Origin: JABDIY01 sp963751955
GTDB lineage: Bacteria; Actinomycetota; Acidimicrobiia; Acidimicrobiales; SZUA-35
DNA: 64,000 bases
NCBI GenBank assembly: GCA_963751955.1
Contig: CAVVWM010000004.1
Location: 19,302 to 83,301 of the forward strand
Reading direction: 5' to 3'
Position numbers and translations under genes: made by a program. Of the stretch, positions 17,169 through 25,136 are shown piece by piece; position 1 is the stretch's first letter; every line of letters begins with the position of its first letter. The notes under the pieces were generated by a model that was not told where the DNA came from, ran no database searches, and was given only the letters and a program-made list of their open reading frames with translations.

Positions 17169-17207
17169 TCCGTACGGTGTACGGAGCAGGACAGTACACT
17201 GTACGGA
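17169..17207. promoter_or_regulatory. Double TetR operator, 22-base spacing
   Basis: TCCGTAC-GGT-GTACGGA at 17169-17185 is a perfect palindrome. GTACGGTGTACGGA (17172-17185) is repeated as GTACACTGTACGGA at 17194-17207, 22 bases later, about two helical turns. The spacing suits two TetR dimers on the same DNA face. It sits between the divergent TetR and oxidoreductase starts. Confidence 0.75.
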
Positions 17208-17262
17208 GTAAATCCTACAAGACGCCTTCTGAGTACCACCAGCAAAAGACGAGGAAACAGCA

Positions 17263-18312
17263 ATGACATCAACACCACACACCATGACCGCAATCGTGCA
17301 GCCTGCCTACGGGCTCGATGCGATCGAGATCGGCGAACGCCCGGTGCCATCTGCGGGGCCAGGTCAACTACGGATCAAGGTTGCCGCCAGCGCTCTCAAC
17401 CCGATGGATTGGCACCTCGCCACTGGATCGCCCCGGATCGTGCGACTGGCCGAGGGCTTGGGTCGTCCCAAGCACGAGATCCCCGGCCGTGAAGCGTGCG
17501 GGGTGGTCGACCAGCTCGGACCTGGCGTCACCAACTTCGAGATCGGCCAGACCGTGTTCGGCTGGGTGACCGGTGCGTTCGCCGAATACACCGTCGCAGA
17601 GGCCGATCACATGTGGCCAGCTCCGACCCAGATGACCGAGTTCGAATGTGCCGCACTGCCGGTTGCCGGTGCCACTGCGTTGGAAGCGACCGAACGCGGC
17701 GAAGTTGCAGGCAAGCGGGTCGTGGTGAACGGCGCATCGGGAGGGGTCGGCCACTACGCCGTGCAGATCGCAAAGGCCCGCGGAGCGCAATGGGTCGCGG
17801 GGGTGTGCTCGAGTAGGAACGCCGATTTCGTGCGTGGCCTCGGCGCCGATCAGGTGATCGAGTACGACTCCGACGACTTCACCTCGCAACGCTGGGACGT
17901 GGTCATCGACTGCATCGGGAACCGCACCGGCTCGGACATCCGCCGGTCGCTTGTCGACGACGGCCGCTGGGTTGTGGTCGGTGACCACAACAAGGGCGGA
18001 GTGCTCGGCCCACTCCCCCGCCTGGTGGCCAGGCTCGTGCGCTGGCGCTTCGGGTCGCAGTCGTGCAATTGGTTCGTTCAAGGCGAGGATGTGCGGTATC
18101 TCGAGGGAATCGCCGCACTCGTCGACCAGGGCCTGGTCCGCTCACATCTCAGCGACACTCTCATGATGGGCGATGTGCGGGCTGGTTACGACCGGATCGA
18201 GAGCGGTCGCACGGTCGGCAAACTCGCCGTCAAGATCGCAGCCGCACACGACGTGGATCTGACCAGCCCGGAGTCCACCGAAGCGAACAACAAGATCGGA
18301 GCCTCATCGTGA
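17263..18312 (+). CDS. Zinc-less MDR (quinone oxidoreductase-like) NAD(P) enzyme
   Basis: A 349-residue medium-chain dehydrogenase/reductase: LRIKVAASALNPMDWHLATG, PGREACGVVDQLGPGVTNF, and the Rossmann motif VNGASGGVGHYAVQIAKARG followed by GADQVIEYDSDDF. It lacks the structural zinc cysteine cluster, which places it with quinone oxidoreductase/enoyl reductase-type MDR proteins. The stop overlaps the GTG of the DUF6326-like gene (GTGA, 18309-18312). Both are divergent from a TetR gene with a double operator, suggesting a ligand-induced detoxification module. The substrate is not known. Confidence 0.9.
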   Translation: MTSTPHTMTAIVQPAYGLDAIEIGERPVPSAGPGQLRIKVAASALNPMDWHLATGSPRIVRLAEGLGRPKHEIPGREACGVVDQLGPGVTNFEIGQTVFGWVTGAFAEYTVAEADHMWPAPTQMTEFECAALPVAGATALEATERGEVAGKRVVVNGASGGVGHYAVQIAKARGAQWVAGVCSSRNADFVRGLGADQVIEYDSDDFTSQRWDVVIDCIGNRTGSDIRRSLVDDGRWVVVGDHNKGGVLGPLPRLVARLVRWRFGSQSCNWFVQGEDVRYLEGIAALVDQGLVRSHLSDTLMMGDVRAGYDRIESGRTVGKLAVKIAAAHDVDLTSPESTEANNKIGASS

Positions 18313-18764
18313 CCACAACAAAGACAACACCAAGCCCGGAGTCTGTGACGGGTCTGAACGAGCGCGTCGCCCTCCTGGAAAAGAAGGCAGTCATCTTCGC
18401 CCTGTGGATCTTCGTTCTCCTCAACTTCATCTTCCGCGACCTCCACGAAATCGGGAAGGCGGAGTTTCTCGAAGAAGCGCTCACCGGAACATACGACGGA
18501 AGAGAGCTCACCGAAGCACTGTTCCTCCTCGGAGGCATCATGGTCGAAATACCGATCGCCATGACGCTGATGACCTGGATACTCCCGCTCCGATCGAACC
18601 GGTGGGCCAACATCATCATCCCACCACTCTGGGGGCTCACCCTCATCGGAATGGCTGGCGACCTCGACGACTACTTCCACTTCGGTCTCATGTTGATCGC
18701 ACTCGCAGCCATCGCCTGGCAAGCGTGGAACTGGAAGCCCCTCGAGGTGCACGGAAACCGTTGA
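18309..18764 (+). CDS. Four-helix membrane protein (DUF6326-like)
   Basis: GTG 18309 overlaps the oxidoreductase stop. The 151 residues have a short coiled-coil-like N-terminus (SPESVTGLNERVALLEKK) and about four membrane helices: KAVIFALWIFVLLNFIFRDLHEI, ALFLLGGIMVEIPIAMTLMTWIL, WANIIIPPLWGLTLIGM and FGLMLIALAAIAWQAW. It is paralogous to the protein at 13764-14270. Genes of this type beside TetR regulators may move or sense the TetR ligand, but this is inference only. Two palindromic repeats follow at once. Confidence 0.78.
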   Translation: MTTTKTTPSPESVTGLNERVALLEKKAVIFALWIFVLLNFIFRDLHEIGKAEFLEEALTGTYDGRELTEALFLLGGIMVEIPIAMTLMTWILPLRSNRWANIIIPPLWGLTLIGMAGDLDDYFHFGLMLIALAAIAWQAWNWKPLEVHGNR

Positions 18765-18772
18765 TGGCTCAT

Positions 18773-18819
18773 CGAGGTGTCGAGAAACTGTTGCACAGCA
18801 ACGGTTTCAATACGTCTCG
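18773..18819 (+). repeat. PIR47 subfamily B (loop CACAG)
   Basis: The stem AAACTGTTG/CAACGGTTT has a G-T wobble and differs from the main family at several paired positions. The right end TACGTCTCG is conserved. It begins 9 bases after a stop codon and lies 4 bases from copy 5. Confidence 0.8.
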
Positions 18820-18822
18820 GCT

Positions 18823-18869
18823 CGACATGGGTCGGAAGTGTTGGAGAGCAACACTTCCGGCGCACTTCG
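18823..18869 (+). repeat. PIR47 copy 5
   Basis: Full core GGAAGTGTTG-GAGAG-CAACACTTCC with outer arms CGACATGGGTC and GGCGCACTTCG. It forms a tandem pair with the subfamily B copy just upstream. Confidence 0.92.
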
Positions 18870-19317
18870 TCGGCAGGAACGTGGTCGCTGGCCGGATCAA
18901 AGAATCAACGGCACTCGATGCAATTCAGATGGCAGGCCGGCTCGCCAGGTGAGGAACTTCGAGGCGACGCGGTCTGCGTTCATCGACCAGAGCCAGGTGC
19001 TCGAAGAGATCATGGCCGATGTGGCCGATCTCGGCCAGAGCACCCGTGCACGGCCTGGATCTCGCCGACGCAGTCGGTTCTGCACACGCGCCCGCCCCAA
19101 CCGCTGTCACGGTCACCGCACAGTTCTGGACACTCTGCTGGAGGGCCCGCGCCCCGCTGATCTCGGTGACGAGGTCGCATGGATCGAAGCTGCGACGGGA
19201 CGCAGCATCCACAAGACGAACGGCTTCCCGTCTTCGGCTAGCGGGCCGTTAGAGGTTCAAGGTTCCGACGTTCACGACCGGGTTGGTGGGACTGTCGCAA
19301 CGCAGTGCTGAAGGTGC
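18870..19317. other. Intergenic 448 bp, possible gene relics
   Basis: Just right of copy 5 a + frame reads GRNVVAGRIKESTALDAIQ and stops at 18952; it has no start and resembles a protein end. Another stretch reads FIDQSQVLEEIMADVADLGQ at about 18977-19036. Neither can be assigned. Nothing else is recognised. Confidence 0.3.
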
Positions 19318-19743
19318 TCAGTCGGAGACATCGGCGACCGCGGTCACCCGGGTCGGGGTGAGCCGTACGAGCAGTTCGCCCGTACTGCTGTTGCGAGCTC
19401 CGAACTCCTCGGCCCGATCGGCGCCCATGTAGCGACCACCGATCTCGGTTGCCGCAGCCCGGACCCGCTCCACGTCGTCGTCAAAGGTGACGTTGCCATC
19501 GATCTTGACAAAGGAATAGGGCGGAGCCTGGTCGTCCACGACAAGGCAGGCGCGCCCCTCTCGACGTAGAGCCTTCGCCTTACCCGCCGACTCGTGGGTG
19601 TTGAAGATGACATCGTCGCCGTCGAGCACGAACCAGATCGGTGCCACGTGAGGACGGCCGTCCTTGCCCACCCACGCCAGCTTCCCCGTGCGGGTGCCTT
19701 CGAGGAGGAATTTGGTGGCTTCATCGGCCGTCATTTCGCGCAT
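19318..19743 (-). CDS. PPOX-class F420-dependent oxidoreductase-like protein
   Basis: From ATG 19743 (MREMTADEATKFLLEGTRTG) the product is 141 residues. It has the split-barrel layout of pyridoxamine-phosphate-oxidase-like proteins: GKLAWVGKDGRPHVAPIWFVLDGDDV, ESAGKAKALRREGRACLVVD, YSFVKIDGNVTFDDD, and a C-terminal strand LLVRLTPTRVTAVADV. Actinobacterial members of this size often bind F420 or heme. A longer frame upstream (to 19833) has no Shine-Dalgarno and runs toward a repeat. Substrate unknown. Confidence 0.82.
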   Translation of the reverse strand: MREMTADEATKFLLEGTRTGKLAWVGKDGRPHVAPIWFVLDGDDVIFNTHESAGKAKALRREGRACLVVDDQAPPYSFVKIDGNVTFDDDVERVRAAATEIGGRYMGADRAEEFGARNSSTGELLVRLTPTRVTAVADVSD

Positions 19744-19827
19744 GTCGAAGGGTAACGCCAGTCTCCCAAGCAAGGCCGGCGCATGGCTACAGGTAACTGA
19801 ATGGTGGTGGCTGCGGCCCGGTCGGCA

Positions 19828-19874
19828 CGACATGGTCCGGAAGTGTTGCTCTCCAACACTTCCGACGCACCTCG
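19828..19874 (-). repeat. PIR47 copy 6 (inverted)
   Basis: CGGAAGTGTTG-CTCTC-CAACACTTCCG with right outer arm ACGCACCTCG. It is inverted relative to most copies and lies between two leftward genes. Confidence 0.92.
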
Positions 19875-19883
19875 TCGGGCGCG

Positions 19884-20120
19884 CTAGTTCCTGCCGGCCT
19901 CAGACCACAAGACCATGCCTTGAGCGTCCAGCGCAACCGTCCGCCTGGCTTCACCGAAGTCTCGGCCACCGTTGGGCAACAGGCCACCGGTGGACCCCTC
20001 CCCCGCTGGCCACTCCTGGTACGCCTTCTTCGCAGCCATGCAAAGAGCGGGTTGCGGACCGAAGTCGGGAAACCTTCTGCTGACTTTCACTTCTGCGAAG
20101 GAGAACTTGCCGTGATGGGT
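19884..20120 (-). pseudogene. C-terminal gene fragment beside PIR47 copy 6
   Basis: On the minus strand a start-less frame reads SFAEVKVSRRFPDFGPQPAL, CMAAKKAYQEWPAGEGSTGG and PNGGRDFGEARRTVALDAQG, with its stop at 19884, ten bases from the repeat. Composition and length suggest the tail of a real protein whose 5' part is gone; the left part of this segment abuts the end of glgX. No family is recognised. The limits are approximate. Confidence 0.4.
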
Positions 20121-20167
20121 CTCGACGTCGGGTTCTCCAAACGAGTCGAAACTCAGGGGTGGCCCAA

Positions 20168-22273
20168 TCAGTTGGCCTTGTCGTTTTCGCTGATGAACAC
20201 CACAACGGATCGGGCCAGAACACCCAACGATGCGTCGGGCGTGAGAGCTGCGTCGCTCGAGGGCCGGGCGGTGTCGAACACGAGTTGCCACGGACTGTGG
20301 ACCGGTTCAGGGATCGACCATTTGATGTCGTCGTCGCTGCCGTTGAAGATGATCAGGAACGAGTCGTCGATGACCCGCTGACCCCGGCTGTTTTTACCGG
20401 TGATGGCGTCGCCATTGAGTACTACTGCGATCTCTTGGGCATGGCCGGAATCCCAATCGTCATCGTCCATTTCGGTTCCATCGGGACCGAACCAGCCGAT
20501 GTCAGCGGTCCCTCTGATCGGTCGACCCTGAAACCAGCGGCGACGACGAAGAACCGGATGTCGACGGCGCAGCGCAATGAGTTCCCGAGTGAACGCCAGT
20601 AGCTCTGTGTCCGGCTTGTCCCAGTCGAACCAGGAGACCTCGTTGTCCTGGCAATATGCGTTGTTGTTGCCCCCCTGACTGCGGCCGATCTCGTCGCCGG
20701 CCAGCAGCATCGGAACACCTTGGGACAGCATGAGGGTTGCCAGCAGGTTGCGTTGTTGGCGGCTCCGAAGTTCGATGACATCTTGATCATCGGAGGGCCC
20801 TTCGATGCCGCAGTTCCATGACCTGTTGTGGCTCTCGCCATCCCGGTTGCCTTCACCGTTGGCAGCGTTGTGTTTCACGTCGTACGACACGAGATCGGCC
20901 AAGGTGAACCCATCGTGGGCGGTGACGAAGTTGATGCTGGCGACGGGATGACGACTGTCGTTCTCGTACAGATCGGAGCTTCCGGTGAGCCTCGATGCGA
21001 ATTCGGGCACGGTGGCCGCTTCACCCCGCCAGAAATCCCGCACCGTGTCGCGATACTTGCCGTTCCATTCAGACCAGACCGGTGGGAAGTTGCCAACCTG
21101 GTAACCGCCGTCACCCAGATCCCACGGTTCGGCGATGAGCTTGACCTGACTGACAACGGGATCCTGCTGGATGAGGTCGAAAAACGCTGACAGTCGGTCG
21201 ACTTCGTGGAACTGCCGAGCCAGCGTGGATGCGAGGTCGAAGCGGAAGCCGTCGACGTGCATTTCGGTGACCCAGTACCGCAACGAGTCCATGATCAGTT
21301 GCAGGCTGCGGGGATGTCGGGCGTTCAGGCTGTTGCCGGTGCCGGTGGTGTCGTAGTAGTGAAACGGGTCGTCCGGTACGAGCCGGTAATACAGGTGATT
21401 GTCGATGCCCTTGAATGACAGAACCGGACCGAGATGGTTGCCTTCGGCGGTGTGGTTGTAGACAACATCGAGGATGACCTCGAGGCCGGCTTCATGGAGA
21501 GCTCGCACCATGGTCTTGAACTCTTGAACCTGATCACCGTCGCTGCTTGCGGCGTAGCCGTTGTGGGGGGCGAAGAAACCGATCGAGTTGTAGCCCCAGT
21601 AGTTCCGAAGGCCCCGGTCGAGCAGATGGTTGTCGTGCACGAATTGGTGAACCGGCATCAACTCGACAGCGGTGATCCCGAGACTGACCAGATGATCGAT
21701 GGCGGCGGGGTGGGCCAGCCCGGCATAGGTGCCTCGCAGTGCTTCGGGAATGTCGGGGTGGCCGGCGGTGAAACCTTTGACATGGGCCTCGTAGATGACG
21801 GTTTCATGCAGCGGCTTCGCCGGTGCCCGATCGTGGCCCCAATCGAAGAAGGGATTGTGCACAACAGCCTTGGGGACGTGGGGTGCACTGTCGTCATCGT
21901 TCCGAGACTTGTCGTCACCGAAGTTGTAGCCGAAGCACGCCTGGTCCCAGTCGACTTCGCCGTCGACGGCCTTGGCGTACGGGTCGAGCAGCAGCTTGTT
22001 CGGGTTACAGCGGAGACCGGCCCCAGGGTCCCAAGGTCCATGTATCCGGTAGCCGTATCGCTGCCCGGGGCCGACCGTGGGGAGGTAGATATGCCAGCAG
22101 TAGGCATCGACCTCTTCGATTTCGATACGACGCTCGGTCCCATCGGGATCAAACAGGCACAGTTCGACACGATCGGCGACCTCGGACACGAGGGAGAAGT
22201 TCGTCCCGCCACCGTCGTAGGTGGCCCCGAGCGGGTACGGCTGGCCTGGCCAGGTTTCGGGGGAAGCGGTCAT
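20168..22273 (-). CDS. glgX: Glycogen debranching enzyme GlgX
   Basis: A 701-residue GH13 protein of GlgX/isoamylase type. It has an N-terminal CBM48-like domain (YPLGATYDGGGTNFSLVSEV) and the amylase barrel with DVVYNHTAEGN, the nucleophile region DGFRFDLAS, the acid/base region LIAEPWD and the transition-state Asp in NFVTAHDGFTL. Length and order match GlgX, which cuts alpha-1,6 branches from limit dextrins during glycogen breakdown. It is uninterrupted over 2.1 kb, in contrast to the damaged genes later in the window. No glg neighbours are present. Confidence 0.95.
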   Translation of the reverse strand: MTASPETWPGQPYPLGATYDGGGTNFSLVSEVADRVELCLFDPDGTERRIEIEEVDAYCWHIYLPTVGPGQRYGYRIHGPWDPGAGLRCNPNKLLLDPYAKAVDGEVDWDQACFGYNFGDDKSRNDDDSAPHVPKAVVHNPFFDWGHDRAPAKPLHETVIYEAHVKGFTAGHPDIPEALRGTYAGLAHPAAIDHLVSLGITAVELMPVHQFVHDNHLLDRGLRNYWGYNSIGFFAPHNGYAASSDGDQVQEFKTMVRALHEAGLEVILDVVYNHTAEGNHLGPVLSFKGIDNHLYYRLVPDDPFHYYDTTGTGNSLNARHPRSLQLIMDSLRYWVTEMHVDGFRFDLASTLARQFHEVDRLSAFFDLIQQDPVVSQVKLIAEPWDLGDGGYQVGNFPPVWSEWNGKYRDTVRDFWRGEAATVPEFASRLTGSSDLYENDSRHPVASINFVTAHDGFTLADLVSYDVKHNAANGEGNRDGESHNRSWNCGIEGPSDDQDVIELRSRQQRNLLATLMLSQGVPMLLAGDEIGRSQGGNNNAYCQDNEVSWFDWDKPDTELLAFTRELIALRRRHPVLRRRRWFQGRPIRGTADIGWFGPDGTEMDDDDWDSGHAQEIAVVLNGDAITGKNSRGQRVIDDSFLIIFNGSDDDIKWSIPEPVHSPWQLVFDTARPSSDAALTPDASLGVLARSVVVFISENDKAN

Positions 22274-22508
22274 TTTGTTCGTGAGTTCCTTGGTCGGTGC
22301 TCACACCATTGTGGTGTGGGACATATCGGTCCGCAGGCATGGCGGAGGTATCTTCAGACTTGGTTCATCGGTCACACGTCCTGCGCCGGGCGGTTCGTTC
22401 CCGCCTCGCATGGTCCTGCAGGCGGCTCAGCGTAGGGCATGTGATACGCAATTGCGGCGGAGCTACCCCTGTGAACAAGGGCACGTCAGACCGCACGGCT
22501 CAAGGGCC

Positions 22509-22555
22509 TCACGCGCGTCGAAAGTGTTGGACAGCAACACTTCCGCCACGCGTCG
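22509..22555 (+). repeat. PIR47 copy 7 (loop GACAG)
   Basis: CGAAAGTGTTG-GACAG-CAACACTTCCG with outer right arm CCACGCGTCG. Its right end joins directly to a HIT-gene relic. Confidence 0.88.
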
Positions 22556-22556
22556 A

Positions 22557-22818
22557 CCCCGAAAGACGGGCAGCGCATATGGGACCTCACCCATCGAACG
22601 GCTGCGGCCATCCGCACCTCGGGGATCCGGTGTGAGGGCGTCAACCTCTTCCTGGCCGACGGTAGGGCCGCCTTCCAGCAGGTCTTCCATGTGCACATGC
22701 ACGTGCTTGCCCGGTTCGGAGGAGACCCGTTCCGCATAGCCTCGGCGCGACCGTTCCCCCATCCCGGGATCAACTCGACGACATTGCCACCCGCATCCGA
22801 GCCCAGATGCCCCGCTGA
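22557..22818 (+). pseudogene. 5'-truncated HIT-family relic
   Basis: From 22557 the DNA aligns along its length with the 3' two-thirds of the intact HIT gene at 60739-61173, from about codon 61 to the stop. It includes RCEGVNLFLADGRAAFQQVF and the triad HVHMHV. One extra base near 22563 and a second frame change after GDPFRIA break the reading. The alternative frame then gives RDQLDDIATRIRAQMPR and a stop at 22818. The first 60 codons are missing and the break coincides with the right edge of PIR47 copy 7. Nucleotide similarity is high but clearly not identical, so the copy is not recent. Confidence 0.85.
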
Positions 22819-22822
22819 AACA

Positions 22823-22861
22823 GGCGTCCAGAATGCCCGCCCCACGGGCGTTTTGGACGCC
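22823..22861. terminator. Imperfect hairpin after the HIT relic
   Basis: GGCGTCCAGAATGCCCG pairs with CGGGCGTTTTGGACGCC at 15 of 17 positions plus wobble pairs. It is probably a leftover or active terminator. The remaining sequence to 23055 shows nothing else. Confidence 0.5.
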
Positions 22862-23055
22862 AGTTCGGGGCGACGGTTCGATCTACCGCAGAACAGCGCT
22901 CAGCTGGCTGGTTTCGCGTCGTCAGGTTTGGGCCCGGAGGACCAAGTCTTGCGCCAAGCGAAACGCCCTGCCGACCACACACCAAGGGTTGCAGTTCTGC
23001 TCGGCGGGCAGCCGACGGATTCGACTCGGCTCGCGTACTACGGCACGATCTGTCA

Positions 23056-23685
23056 ATGGAGCAGAGCACTCAACCGTTCACACTTCGATCCGCAGCTGGG
23101 TTGGCTGATTCGGCGCCTGAGGCCGGGGAGTCGGTGCTCATCATCATCGACGCCCAGGACGAGTACACGACCGACGGCAAGCTCCCGCTCCCTGGGGTCG
23201 ACGACGCCATCGACCGGATCGACGCCATCATCCGCCGTGCTCGAGCGACCGCAACACCGGTGATTTACGTCGCTCATCAGGGACGGGCGGGCGGGCTCTT
23301 CGATCCAGAACACGGCGGTCACATCATCGCTCGAGTCTCGCCATCTGAGGAAGAAGTCATCGTCACCAAGACTCTGCCCAATGCGTTCGCAGGCACCAAT
23401 CTTCAGCTTCAGGTCGAACAATCAGAGAGGACGAATCTGGTGTTCGTCGGATTCATGACACACATGTGCGTCAGTTCCACCGCCCGGGCCGCGCTAGACC
23501 TCGGTCTGGAATGCACGGTTGTCTCCGACGCCTGCGCAACTCGATCGCTACCGTCGGCGGACGGGGAGAGCGCCATACCGGCGGACGCGATCCACGCCGC
23601 GTCACTCGCAGCACTTGCGGACCGGTTCTGTGTCGTCACCGACACTGCAACACTCATCGAGCGATGGGGCGACCCCCGACCCTGA
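23056..23685 (+). CDS. Isochorismatase-like cysteine hydrolase
   Basis: A 209-residue protein with the catalytic set of the isochorismatase/nicotinamidase superfamily: Asp32 in VLIIIDAQDEY, Lys105 in VIVTKTLPNAF and Cys138 in GFMTHMCVSSTARAALD. Family members hydrolyse isochorismate, nicotinamide, ureidoacrylate and similar substrates; the sequence does not decide which. The SDACATR motif near 155 fits the fold. It is a single gene without a metabolic neighbour. Confidence 0.9.
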   Translation: MEQSTQPFTLRSAAGLADSAPEAGESVLIIIDAQDEYTTDGKLPLPGVDDAIDRIDAIIRRARATATPVIYVAHQGRAGGLFDPEHGGHIIARVSPSEEEVIVTKTLPNAFAGTNLQLQVEQSERTNLVFVGFMTHMCVSSTARAALDLGLECTVVSDACATRSLPSADGESAIPADAIHAASLAALADRFCVVTDTATLIERWGDPRP

Positions 23686-23742
23686 CGCCTGACTCGATCA
23701 GGTTGTCGCGCCCGCGGGCGCAGAGAACGGCGATCGGCACCC

Positions 23743-24594
23743 CTAGCCGACAGGTGCCCGATGTTCGAGGAGATCTTCGACCGGATCCTCGGCTGCCAGC
23801 CAGCGGCCGAGGCCGGTCAGGCCAGAGGCAAAGATGACACAGCCGACCGTGAGGCCGACAGTGATGGCCAGGGGGTAGTCACCCCACTGATCACGGCTTC
23901 CTGCTTCAGCGAACCTCAGTAGTCCCGCGACGGTACCGGCCATGGGCCACGCGGCTGCCATCAAGATCGTTGGCACCCTCGGCGCGATGTCTCGCTGGAC
24001 AACTGCGGCGGCGATCAGCAGTGTTCCGAGGCCGATGAGCAGGCCCCACCCCCACACGAACCAGCCGACCAGACCCGATGCCGCACCCAGGCCCCCGATT
24101 CCGATACCGGCCCAGCCGAGGATCCCGAGCCCGCCGTGGCGTTGGTGCAGGGCCACCAGAACGGCAACTGTCAGCGCGCCAGCACCCAGCAGGGCACCTG
24201 CTGCCATCATCCAGAAGGTCTGAGCCGCGCTGCCCTCCCACCGTCCCGTCCGTTCTTCGATCACATACGACAGTGTCCAGCCGATGGCGACCGCACACCA
24301 CGCAGCAGCCGCGATGAGCGCCAGCTTGCCAGCCGTCCGGGTGAAGCGGGTCGGGACAGCTAGACCGCTGGTGCCGCTGGCGGCGAAGGCAGCCGATACC
24401 AGCAAAGGTTCGCCAAACTGCTCGAGGACTCGGAGTTGGGCTGTCCTGTTGTCCAAACCCTCCGATTCCAGTGCCTCAGCTGAGGTGTAGAGGTGGTCCC
24501 GAAGTTCAGAATCCACATCGTCGCTCTCTCCCCGCCATCGCAGTTGGCTGCACAGCGTGGCGAGATAGTCGTCGATCAGGTTGTAGCTGGCCAT
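23743..24594 (-). CDS. HAAS-type membrane protein paired with PadR
   Basis: From ATG 24594 (MASYNLIDDYLATLCSQLRW), 283 residues. The N-terminal ~70 residues match the HAAS domain (LRDHLYTSAEALESEGLDNR, AQLRVLEQFGEPLLVSAAF) that commonly follows PadR regulators. About seven hydrophobic helices follow. The start lies inside the end of the PadR gene (19-base overlap), so the two are translated together. HAAS proteins are thought to take part in membrane signalling with PadR; the signal is unknown. Confidence 0.8.
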   Translation of the reverse strand: MASYNLIDDYLATLCSQLRWRGESDDVDSELRDHLYTSAEALESEGLDNRTAQLRVLEQFGEPLLVSAAFAASGTSGLAVPTRFTRTAGKLALIAAAAWCAVAIGWTLSYVIEERTGRWEGSAAQTFWMMAAGALLGAGALTVAVLVALHQRHGGLGILGWAGIGIGGLGAASGLVGWFVWGWGLLIGLGTLLIAAAVVQRDIAPRVPTILMAAAWPMAGTVAGLLRFAEAGSRDQWGDYPLAITVGLTVGCVIFASGLTGLGRWLAAEDPVEDLLEHRAPVG

Positions 24595-24914
24595 GGTGTC
24601 CCCCCTAGGACTTGCGTGACGGCAGTTGAGAATCGTTCCCAGTTGTCCCGCTCGGCGAAGAGGGCCTTTGATCCCCGCTTGGTCAAGCGGTAGGTCCGTC
24701 GGCGGCGACCGTTGACCTGCGACCACTCCGAGGTGAGGAGTCCGGTCTTTTCGAGCCGATGCAGGGCCGGGTACACCGTCCCCTCGGGCAGGTCGAACAC
24801 GTCGTCGCTGCGCCGACGGAGCCCCTCGATCACGGCATAACCGTGGGTGGGGCCCTCAGCGACGACCGCCAGGATCAAGAGATCGAGATGGCCTTTGAGA
24901 ACTTGTCCTCGCAT
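24576..24914 (-). CDS. PadR-family regulator
   Basis: A 112-residue protein of the short PadR class: QVLKGHLDLLILAVVAEGPT, HGYAVIEGLRRRSDDVFDLP, EGTVYPALHRLEKTGLL then SEWSQVNGRRRRTYRLTKRG. This is a winged helix with dimerisation helix, usually an autorepressor released by a membrane or small-molecule cue. It overlaps the HAAS gene. The start codon lies only a few bases after an AGTATA (TATACT on the minus strand) box, so the mRNA may be leaderless. Confidence 0.92.
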   Translation of the reverse strand: MRGQVLKGHLDLLILAVVAEGPTHGYAVIEGLRRRSDDVFDLPEGTVYPALHRLEKTGLLTSEWSQVNGRRRRTYRLTKRGSKALFAERDNWERFSTAVTQVLGGTPWPATT

Positions 24915-24918
24915 ACCT

Positions 24919-24933
24919 AGTATAACTAAACTA
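24919..24933 (-). promoter_or_regulatory. AT-rich -10 region of the padR gene
   Basis: TATACT (minus strand, 24924 to 24919) ends four bases before ATG 24914, inside the AT-rich run TAGTATAACTAAACTA. Transcription would start at or next to the ATG. No -35 box is at the ideal distance. Confidence 0.45.
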
Positions 24934-25136
24934 AGGAATACGATGTGTCAAGCGGTTCCCGCTGGGTTGTTGAGCAGCACGGTCGGCTGACATCAGCTGT
25001 GGCTCCGGGTCGGGGCGCTGCCGAGACGGTCTCGCAGCCGGGAGCCGGCAGCATGGGAACGCCGGGAACCGGATCACGATCGTGATCGTCAAATAGGTTG
25101 AGTGGAGCCGAATGTGCCCACCGAGGAGAACTACTG

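Noticed and set aside
18823..18869. Short ORFs that read through PIR47 (recurrent peptide MLESNTSGA or RRKCWRATLP)
   Set aside because: The same peptide occurs at nearly every copy because the repeat is translated; it is not a conserved protein.
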